Positions 6,497-11,431 of a DNA stretch of 11,431 bases are shown here, piece by piece. The translations under genes and the position numbers were made by a program. The stretch comes from Candidatus Aminicenantota bacterium (lineage in GTDB: Bacteria; Acidobacteriota; Aminicenantia; Aminicenantales; Aminicenantaceae): NCBI GenBank assembly GCA_016926925.1, contig JAFGNQ010000019.1, positions 1 through 11,431 on the forward strand, read 5' to 3'. The notes beneath the pieces are model-generated. The model saw nothing but the letters and a program-made list of their open reading frames with translations. It ran no database searches and had not been told where the DNA came from. Every line of letters starts with the position of its first letter. Within the stretch, counting starts at the first letter, position 1.

Positions 6497-8119
6497 ATGT
6501 ACGGATTGAAAATGTTCAGGCTTCTGATCCCTAAGCGAATCATGCTTCTCGCCTGTCTAACTCTTCTCGTTCTCGGGGGTTGTACACGCAAGAACAGCAT
6601 GAAGCACAACGTCGTGTTTATAAGCCTCGATACAACCCGCTACGACTATATCGACACGGGTAAAGGAGCCCATGCCTACACACCTCATTTGAAGAAATTT
6701 GCAGAAAATTCTATTGTTTTTGACAGAGCGTTCAGCACATGCACGCAAACCCTTCCTTCACATTTGTCGGTCTTTACGTCTCGCTTCCCTCACGAATTGG
6801 GCGTTTACGGCAACGACGACAAATATGACGGCCGCCATAAAACAATCCAACAGGTATTCACAGAGCTCGGCTATCATACGATCGCCGTTACATCCCTGGG
6901 AACCCTGGGCAGTGAAACAGGGGTGAATTGCGGATTTCAAAAATTCCACGAAGGCCTCGGCGAGAGCATGGTGTTCTTTGCTCCCGCCGAAAAAATAACC
7001 GACGAAGCCATAGCCGCAATCCGGTCCGCAGGAAATGAGAGATTTTTTCTATTCGTTCATTATTCCGACCCGCACACACCCTATGCCCCTCCAGAAATTA
7101 CAGGAGATTTCCTGATCACTCTCGACGAAAAACCCATTGCTCACCTCGACTCATACAGAGGTGCAATCCTTAAGGAAAAAATTCCTCTCACAAGGGGAAA
7201 ACATCTGATGGAATTCAAAGCCGACCACGGTATGGAAGATTTCAGTCATTTTGTGATCCGGGGGCTGAAGACAAGCGAGGGGAGTTCATTCACGGGAGGG
7301 ACCTTGGAATATTCCGAAACTCTCTATGGAGGCGCACACAGAATGAAAGGTCCTCAGGGCAGGATCGAGATCCTTGCCGATAAAGACGGCTTTGTCCAGA
7401 TATTCCAAATCATACCTATACTAAAAACCCAATCCGCGGTGGAATACTACAGGTTGGAAGTGGAATACATGGACAGGTATGTGGGGAAATTTCTGGAAAA
7501 GCTCGATGTGTCCGGTTTCAAGAATAACACCATTATCGTTCTCTTCGCAGATCATGGTGAGGGACACGGAGAAAGGGAAGGCTATTTCGGCCATACAAAG
7601 TTCCTCAACAGTCAATTCATTCACGTCCCTCTTATTGTAAAAATCCCAGGCTGGGGAAGCAGAAGAGTAGAAGCACCTGTTTCTCTCGCAGGAATCTCTC
7701 CGGCCGTCCTTGAGTATCTAGGATGTCGGGATAAAGACTTTGACTTCGACAAAAACATTTTGAAGACTGAAGAAGATAGAACCGGTACTGAAAATTTAAT
7801 CTATTCATTTGCATTCGATCCGTCAGCAGGAATTCATAAGATCTCTATCATAAAATGGCCGTTTCAGGGGATATTCAATTTTTCAGATGGAAGATTGGAG
7901 AGCCGGGAATATTATAATTTGGACATCTCGCCATCGTTTTATACGAGAGATGCCATTGATGACGAGACTATGACAGAAGCATCCCGGGAATATGCAGAAA
8001 CATTCATACAAAAAATCAGACAAATGAGCGGAATACTCCGTGTTCCCGGAATTCGCAGCAAAGATCTTGGTGAAAAGGAAATGGAAAAACTGAGAGCCCT
8101 GGGTTATATCCGAGATTGA
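6497..8119 (+). CDS. Lipoprotein of the alkaline phosphatase/sulfatase superfamily with a ~110-residue insertion
   Basis: This 540-residue protein begins with a basic, hydrophobic signal peptide and lipobox LGGC (Cys29), so it should be lipidated outside the inner membrane. Superfamily marks are the metal-site strand VVFISLDTTRYD (39-50), the nucleophile region TLPSHLSVFTSRFPHELGV (85-103), HYSDPHTPYAPP (188-199), ADHGEGHGEREGYFGH (351-366), HVPLIVKIPG (376-385) and the typical end EKLRALGYI (530-538). True sulfatases have C/S-x-P-x-R for formylglycine formation; here it is T-L-P-S-H. Thr85 therefore suggests a phospho-transferase or phosphodiesterase rather than a sulfatase (inference). Residues 201-312 are a beta-rich insertion between PYAPP and YYRLEVEYMDRYVG. 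The ATG at 6512, with GGA six bases upstream and a more usual signal peptide, may be the real start. It lies downstream of the glycosyltransferase, so it may act on that polymer or its lipid carrier. Confidence 0.87.
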   Translation: MYGLKMFRLLIPKRIMLLACLTLLVLGGCTRKNSMKHNVVFISLDTTRYDYIDTGKGAHAYTPHLKKFAENSIVFDRAFSTCTQTLPSHLSVFTSRFPHELGVYGNDDKYDGRHKTIQQVFTELGYHTIAVTSLGTLGSETGVNCGFQKFHEGLGESMVFFAPAEKITDEAIAAIRSAGNERFFLFVHYSDPHTPYAPPEITGDFLITLDEKPIAHLDSYRGAILKEKIPLTRGKHLMEFKADHGMEDFSHFVIRGLKTSEGSSFTGGTLEYSETLYGGAHRMKGPQGRIEILADKDGFVQIFQIIPILKTQSAVEYYRLEVEYMDRYVGKFLEKLDVSGFKNNTIIVLFADHGEGHGEREGYFGHTKFLNSQFIHVPLIVKIPGWGSRRVEAPVSLAGISPAVLEYLGCRDKDFDFDKNILKTEEDRTGTENLIYSFAFDPSAGIHKISIIKWPFQGIFNFSDGRLESREYYNLDISPSFYTRDAIDDETMTEASREYAETFIQKIRQMSGILRVPGIRSKDLGEKEMEKLRALGYIRD

Positions 8120-8183
8120 GCTGGACAGTCCTCTGGCAATATATGCGTAAAACATGTTTCACTGAATGATAAAGCAAAAATAC

Positions 8184-8205
8184 ACGGAGAGCCTTTCGCT
8201 CCCGT
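8184..8205. other. Bulged hairpin 65 bases after the lipoprotein gene
   Basis: ACGG, a bulged A, then GAGC pair with GCTC and CCGT around a CTTTC loop: eight pairs with one bulge. On the plus strand no T-run follows, so it is not a classic intrinsic terminator for the lipoprotein operon, although it could stabilise an mRNA end. On the minus strand it is followed by GTATTTTTG, a better terminator shape, but no minus-strand gene leads into it. Confidence 0.35.
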
Positions 8206-8226
8206 CCATAGTGAATACCGTCGAAA

Positions 8227-8276
8227 TAAGAACTCAATATTCCGATTCTACAAATTTAAGAACTTGCAATTCCGAT
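8227..8276. repeat. 30-bp-period direct repeat, candidate activator-binding (enhancer) sites
   Basis: Two 20-base units at 8227-8246 and 8257-8276 both read TAAGAACT-N4-ATTCCGAT: 16 of 20 positions are identical and the four central bases differ. The 30-base period places them on nearly the same face of the helix. They lie about 150-200 bases upstream of the sigma-54-type promoter at 8423-8439, a typical enhancer distance. The core AGAACT-N6-TCCG also occurs at 4827-4844 between the other two sigma-54 promoters. Binding by the activator encoded at 2809-4215 is inference. Confidence 0.55.
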
Positions 8277-8422
8277 AGGCGGCCGCTTACCTGCTCCCCC
8301 AATTCTGCCGTTTCAGACGAATTGGAAGCTTTCCTCCGGATGAAGAAGCCTACAAGAAGAATTTTTCATCTTAGATGGGATATTTTATGAATTGAACGAG
8401 GCAAAACACCAAAAGCACCAAT

Positions 8423-8439
8423 TTGGCATATTTCTCGCA
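8423..8439 (+). promoter_or_regulatory. Sigma-54 (-24/-12) promoter candidate upstream of the ATP-grasp operon
   Basis: The plus strand reads TTGGCATATTTCTCGCA, with GG (8425-8426) and GC (8437-8438) exactly 10 bases apart; the -12 element is TCGCA for TTGCW. It shares TTGGCA-Y-ATTT-Y-TCGC with the site at 4979-4995. The implied start near 8450 leaves a leader of about 228 bases before the ATG at 8678, which is long and is the main reservation. Confidence 0.6.
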
Positions 8440-8486
8440 GAAGAACCGGGTGAGATTGATTACAAACGAGGTATGAGGACATATCC

Positions 8487-8564
8487 ATGAGGAATCTCCA
8501 GAGTTTTTACCTAACAATGAGGAAAAACTCCGGCAGATTGTTCGGAATAACGACAATAGAATGA
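8487..8564 (+). CDS. Possible 25-residue leader micro-ORF
   Basis: An ATG at 8487 follows GAGG by 8 bases, a better ribosome-binding site than several large genes here have. It opens 25 codons (starting MRNLQSFYL, ending GITTIE) before TGA at 8562-8564. The peptide is basic and unrecognised. It lies inside the leader expected from the sigma-54 promoter at 8423. Such short frames arise by chance, so this stays tentative. Confidence 0.25.
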   Translation: MRNLQSFYLTMRKNSGRLFGITTIE

Positions 8565-8623
8565 TAAGTAACAGAAAGTGCAGGAAATTTTTCGGAAGAC
8601 TTGCAATCGAATCCGCCAGGTGA
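8561..8623 (+). CDS. Possible 20-residue micro-ORF coupled to the preceding one
   Basis: ATG at 8561 overlaps the stop of the preceding micro-ORF in an ATGA arrangement typical of translational coupling. It encodes 20 residues, MISNRKCRKFFGRLAIESAR, strongly basic and unrecognised, ending 54 bases before the ATP-grasp gene. A leader peptide, a small unmodified product or chance are all possible. Confidence 0.2.
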   Translation: MISNRKCRKFFGRLAIESAR

Positions 8624-8677
8624 ACACACACTACGGGTGAAAAAATCCGAGAATTTTGAAAATCAGGAGATTTTGTT

Positions 8678-9838
8678 ATGAAAATTGCTCTAGTCTATAG
8701 CTCTAAGGAGGGGATGTCGGCCTCTGGGGATTATGGGAACACATTCAAAACCGACAGTGACAACGGCGAGCCTCCACCGCCCGATTTGTATGCGGAGTGC
8801 GATTCCGATGAGACAATAAATGCCATCATTGCCTCACTCGAAGAAAAATTCGTCGTCTTTCCCGTGGAATCCGACGAATGGGCGTTCGAAAGTTTAAAAA
8901 AAGTGAAGCCGGATTTGGTTTTCAACATATCCGAGCGCCTGTTCGGCCCCAACAGGGAATCACACATCCCTACGCTCTGCGAAATTCTGGGAATTCCGTA
9001 CACAGGATCCGATCCCTTGACGCTGGGTATCTGTCTCGATAAATCAAGGACAAAGGAAATCCTTTCCTACCACAATATCCCAAATCCCAAGTTTTGGATT
9101 GCAGAATCACCTTCCGCTTTGCCGGATAGCGTAGAAATGCCGGCGATCATCAAGCCGCTTTATGAAGGATCGAGTAAAGGGATACGGAACAATTCCGTTG
9201 TCCGCAGCCGGTCCGAAATGTCAAAGCGAATCAAAGACGTGATCACCCGCTACAGACAGCCCGTCATTATTGAACAATTTTTGAGCGGACGGGAGTTTAC
9301 CATCGGTGTCTTGGGAAACTACCCCAACCTGGAAATTCTGCCTATTGTGGAAATCGACCACTCTCAACTTCCAAAAGGCGCAACACCTATCTATTCTTAT
9401 GAGGCAAAATGGATCTGGGACCAGCCGCATCAACCCCTCAAGATTTTCGATTGCCCCGCAAAAATCACTTATGCCCTGAAAAATCAAATCGAGGAGTTGA
9501 TCCGGAGGACGGTTCAGGCTTTGAAACTCAAAGACTGGTGCCGCATCGACGTTCGCCTCGATCAAAACAGTGAGCCCAACATATTAGAAGTCAATCCACT
9601 TCCAGGAATTCTCCCCAACCCGGAAGACAATTCCTGTTTACCCAAAGCCGCCAGGAGTTCAGGTTACTCATATTCAACGCTCATCCACCGTGTTGTCGAA
9701 GAAGCTATTCTGCGTTACGGATTGATAACGACCGCGTTGGATGGCAAGGAACGGAAAGATGCTAGAAAGAGAGAAAAATCATATGTGTATAGGCATCGCC
9801 TACAACACATTCCAGGAATTACCTCGATATCACAATGA
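8678..9838 (+). CDS. ATP-grasp ligase related to D-alanine-D-alanine ligase (first of a tandem pair)
   Basis: This 386-residue cytoplasmic enzyme probably forms an amide bond by way of an acyl phosphate made with ATP. The pre-ATP-grasp domain (1-115) ends in LGIPYTGSDPLTLGICLDK (104-122). The ATP-grasp domain shows PAIIKPLYEGSSKGI (155-169, ATP-binding Lys159 and glycine loop), VIIEQFLSGREFTIGVL (196-212), YSYEAKW (239-245), CRIDVRLD with Asp291 (288-295) and NILEVNPLPG with Glu304 and Asn306 (301-310), close to the Ddl C-terminal signature. The N-terminal SAEREVS-type motif that helps bind the first D-Ala in true Ddl is absent, so another substrate is likely. AGGAG lies 8 bases before the start. 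Residues from about 352 form a basic tail (ERKDARKREK) that partly overlaps the next gene. The downstream paralogue and GNAT gene overlap it in series, indicating one operon. Confidence 0.85.
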   Translation: MKIALVYSSKEGMSASGDYGNTFKTDSDNGEPPPPDLYAECDSDETINAIIASLEEKFVVFPVESDEWAFESLKKVKPDLVFNISERLFGPNRESHIPTLCEILGIPYTGSDPLTLGICLDKSRTKEILSYHNIPNPKFWIAESPSALPDSVEMPAIIKPLYEGSSKGIRNNSVVRSRSEMSKRIKDVITRYRQPVIIEQFLSGREFTIGVLGNYPNLEILPIVEIDHSQLPKGATPIYSYEAKWIWDQPHQPLKIFDCPAKITYALKNQIEELIRRTVQALKLKDWCRIDVRLDQNSEPNILEVNPLPGILPNPEDNSCLPKAARSSGYSYSTLIHRVVEEAILRYGLITTALDGKERKDARKREKSYVYRHRLQHIPGITSISQ

Positions 9839-10778
9839 AAGCTCATCTGAAAAAGCGGTCGAAAAGGCAGCTCATGAGGTCTTTCAGGCAGTTGCAGCTT
9901 TAGGTCATTCGTGCTTCCTTTTGCCGCTTAAGGAGAGCTTACATAAGTTCTTACAGTGGATTGAAGAATCGAAACCGGACACAGTTGTCAATTTGTGCGA
10001 AGGATACCGGGGAATTCCTCAAATGGAAGCCAACATTGCCGCGCTTTTTGAGCTTTTGGGAGTTGCCTTCACCGGGAATTCATCCAGAGTCCTTGCGCTC
10101 TGTCAGGATAAATTCAAGACCAAAGCCATTCTCAGCTCTTTCGGGATCCCGACACCCCGTTGCACGCTTGTTACTTCGGTAAACCAAAAAATCGATCTGG
10201 ATTTTCCTCTCATAGTCAAACCGAACAGCGAAGACGGGAGTTTGGGTATCGGAATAAACGCCGTCGTTTTTACTCAGGATGAACTCAGGAGCCGCATAAC
10301 GACAATCATCACAAACTATGAACAACCTGCTCTCATTGAAGAATATATTCAAGGAAGGGAATTCAATATCGCCATTCTCGATAATTCGGGACCGAAAGCC
10401 TTGCCTGTTTCCGAAATCGATTTTTCAGGAATGCCCGAAGGAGCTCCCCATATTTGCTCTTATGAAGCCAAATGGTACGAAGATGACACCCTCTTTATCG
10501 GTTCTCCACCCATTTGCCCTGCCCATATCGACCATCCCATGATGCAGAGACTTCAAAAGATGGCGCTCACAGCTTTTAAAGCGATGGACTGCAGGGACTA
10601 CGCCCGGGTCGATTTCCGCATCGCAGACGATGGGACCTTCTACGTACTCGAGGTCAACCCCAATCCTGATATCAGTCGGACTGCGGGATATGCCAGAGCC
10701 CTGGCCGCCGCAGGGCTGGAATACCAGGAATTCTGGCAAAGCATGATTCATAATGCAGTTCTGAGAAAACCCCAATGA
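9783..10778 (+). CDS. ATP-grasp ligase related to D-alanine-D-alanine ligase (second of a tandem pair)
   Basis: This 331-residue paralogue of the preceding enzyme has the same layout: the first strand CIGIAYNTF (2-10), then GVAFTGNSSRVLALCQDKFKTK (93-114, by position), FPLIVKPNSEDGSLGIG (141-157, Lys146), ALIEEYIQGREFNIAIL (183-199), CSYEAKWYEDD (225-235), ARVDFRI with Asp277 (274-280) and VLEVNPNPDIS with Glu290 and Asn292 (288-298). The Ddl signature ends N-P-x-P-G; here the Gly is Asp, so it is further from canonical Ddl than its neighbour. The ATG at 9783 is chosen because the fold begins there and GAGAGA lies about 10 bases upstream; the frame is open back to 9741. That start still overlaps the previous gene by 56 bases. 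It overlaps the GNAT gene by 4 bases (ATGA). The second substrate is unknown. Confidence 0.83.
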   Translation: MCIGIAYNTFQELPRYHNESSSEKAVEKAAHEVFQAVAALGHSCFLLPLKESLHKFLQWIEESKPDTVVNLCEGYRGIPQMEANIAALFELLGVAFTGNSSRVLALCQDKFKTKAILSSFGIPTPRCTLVTSVNQKIDLDFPLIVKPNSEDGSLGIGINAVVFTQDELRSRITTIITNYEQPALIEEYIQGREFNIAILDNSGPKALPVSEIDFSGMPEGAPHICSYEAKWYEDDTLFIGSPPICPAHIDHPMMQRLQKMALTAFKAMDCRDYARVDFRIADDGTFYVLEVNPNPDISRTAGYARALAAAGLEYQEFWQSMIHNAVLRKPQ

Positions 10779-11302
10779 TTCGTAGAATGCATGCATCTGA
10801 TAAAAATAAGATTCTTGAAATCCTACACGCAACGGATATGTTCACCGGAAAGGAATTGCAAGTGGCTTCGGAACAAATCGACATCTACTTGAACAATGCG
10901 AACCAAACGGATTACTCTCTTGTAGTCATTGAAAATGATAGTGCAGATGTCATCGGTTTCATGTCGTACGGACAGGTTCCGCTCACAGACGGGGCTTACG
11001 ATCTTTACTGGATAGCCGTATCACCCAAGGCCCAAGGATGCGGCTACGGGAAAGAGCTGGTTCTGTGGCTGGAAAAGCAGATCATCCGAGACTCCGGACG
11101 AATGATTCTGATAGAGACTTCGTCTCAACCGAAATACGAGTCGACGCGGGCTTTTTACCGGGCTTTGGATTACAAGGAAGCCTTCCGCATCCCCGACTAT
11201 TACAAAAACGGGGATGATCTCATCTCCTATATTAAATTTCTGACACCGAAGAATTCAGTTCAAGATACGGGCCTAGCGACTCTTCTGAAAACAGAAGTTT
11301 AG
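10775..11302 (+). CDS. GNAT-family N-acetyltransferase
   Basis: This 175-residue cytoplasmic protein has the GNAT core: strand and pyrophosphate loop LYWIAVSPKAQGCGYGKELV (77-96; acetyl-CoA-binding Q-G-C-G-Y-G at 87-92), the strand MILIETSS (110-117) and helix YESTRAFYRALDYKEAFRI (121-139, as in motif B), then DYYKNGDDLISYIK (141-154). It would acetylate an amine on a small molecule or peptide using acetyl-CoA. The start is fixed by the ATGA overlap with the ATP-grasp stop, so translation is probably coupled. It is the third gene of the ligase operon, suggesting that it modifies a substrate or product of the two ligases (inference). The last 17 residues look disordered. Nothing in the sequence names the substrate. 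No convincing terminator follows. Confidence 0.88.
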   Translation: MIRRMHASDKNKILEILHATDMFTGKELQVASEQIDIYLNNANQTDYSLVVIENDSADVIGFMSYGQVPLTDGAYDLYWIAVSPKAQGCGYGKELVLWLEKQIIRDSGRMILIETSSQPKYESTRAFYRALDYKEAFRIPDYYKNGDDLISYIKFLTPKNSVQDTGLATLLKTEV

Positions 11303-11348
11303 CTACCTCGAATATACCGCAGCCAGCCTTGATCGGATTTTTTTCCTG

Positions 11349-11429
11349 TCAAGTCAAAGGACGCCGGGCTCTGCCGGATTCCTCAGTGATTTTTGCGAGC
11401 CAGGTCGCCACCCCCGGAGTCAATTGCCG
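11349..11429 (-). CDS. Possible C-terminal end of a minus-strand gene entering from the right edge
   Basis: A minus-strand frame is open from the right edge for 26 codons (containing LTPGVATWLAKITEESG) and stops at TGA 11351-11349. It is convergent with the GNAT gene. The peptide is too short to identify and could be chance. The remaining bases after the GNAT stop show only a T-run at about 11338-11344 without a good stem before it. Confidence 0.15.
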   Translation of the reverse strand, partial: RQLTPGVATWLAKITEESGRARRPLT

Positions 11430-11431
11430 AG

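Larger units (their letters stand above)
8120..8677. other. 558-base control/leader region between operons
   Basis: No protein gene of known family is seen here. It holds, in order, a GGACAGTCC dyad (8123-8131), a bulged hairpin (8184-8205), a 30-base-period direct repeat (8227-8276), a sigma-54-type promoter (8423-8439), two possible coupled micro-ORFs (8487-8623) and the AGGAG ribosome-binding site of the next gene (about 8667). Longer open frames on both strands (for example plus 8166-8390 and minus 8371-8631) resemble nothing and are treated as chance. Confidence 0.6.

Noticed and set aside
8166..8390. 74-codon plus-strand open frame after the lipoprotein gene
   Set aside because: There is no ribosome-binding site and no recognisable domain, and it runs through the direct repeat and hairpin. 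It is treated as a chance frame.
8344..8487. A 48-codon open stretch with protein-like composition (contains KHQKHQFGIFLAEEPGEID)
   Set aside because: It lies between two stops with no start codon or ribosome-binding site, resembles no family that I know, and covers the sigma-54-type promoter. It could be a gene remnant, but the evidence is too thin.
11320..11350. Possible intrinsic terminator after the GNAT gene (T-run near 11338-11344)
   Set aside because: Only about three pairs can form before the T-run, which is too weak to call a terminator.

Overview
The window is a bacterial chromosomal segment of moderate G+C. It carries two housekeeping-type genes on the left and, from about 2.8 kb to the right edge, what looks like a small sigma-54-controlled gene set. 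A plant/cyanobacterial-type ADP-glucose pyrophosphorylase, a CNNM/CorC-type membrane protein, a lipoprotein of the alkaline-phosphatase/sulfatase superfamily and repeated use of -24/-12 promoters would fit a Gram-negative lineage such as Desulfobacterota or a relative. That placement is an inference; there is no rRNA or tRNA here to settle it.

Layout. 1-1154 (minus) is the N-terminal 384 codons of an HlyC/CorC-family protein that runs off the left edge. 1155-1534 is a divergent intergenic region with a promoter in each direction and a short stretch resembling the N-terminus of isocitrate/isopropylmalate dehydrogenase. 1535-2812 (plus) is glgC. It converges on 2809-4215 (minus), a sigma-54 activator with a degenerate receiver domain; the two stop codons share a TTAA palindrome. 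4323-4628 (minus) is a small unrecognised protein. 4629-5016 is a divergent control region. 5017-6390 (plus) is a hyaluronan-synthase-like membrane glycosyltransferase, and 6497-8119 (plus) is a sulfatase-superfamily lipoprotein with a large insertion. 8120-8677 is a second long control region with a direct repeat, a promoter and two possible micro-ORFs. 8678-9838, 9783-10778 and 10775-11302 (plus) are two D-Ala-D-Ala-ligase-like ATP-grasp enzymes and a GNAT acetyltransferase in overlapping series. 11303-11431 holds no convincing gene.

How it may work together. Three sites match the sigma-54 promoter pattern with exact GG-N10-GC spacing. One lies before the small minus-strand gene (which leads towards the activator gene), one before the glycosyltransferase/lipoprotein pair, and one before the ATP-grasp/ATP-grasp/GNAT operon. 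Between or upstream of them are dyads and a 30-bp-period direct repeat, with a related element shared by the two control regions; these are candidate enhancer sites for the activator encoded here. The inferred picture is one activator driving a cell-envelope or exopolysaccharide module together with a peptide-ligase/acetyltransferase module. The promoter matches are seen directly; the joint regulation and the product chemistry are inference.
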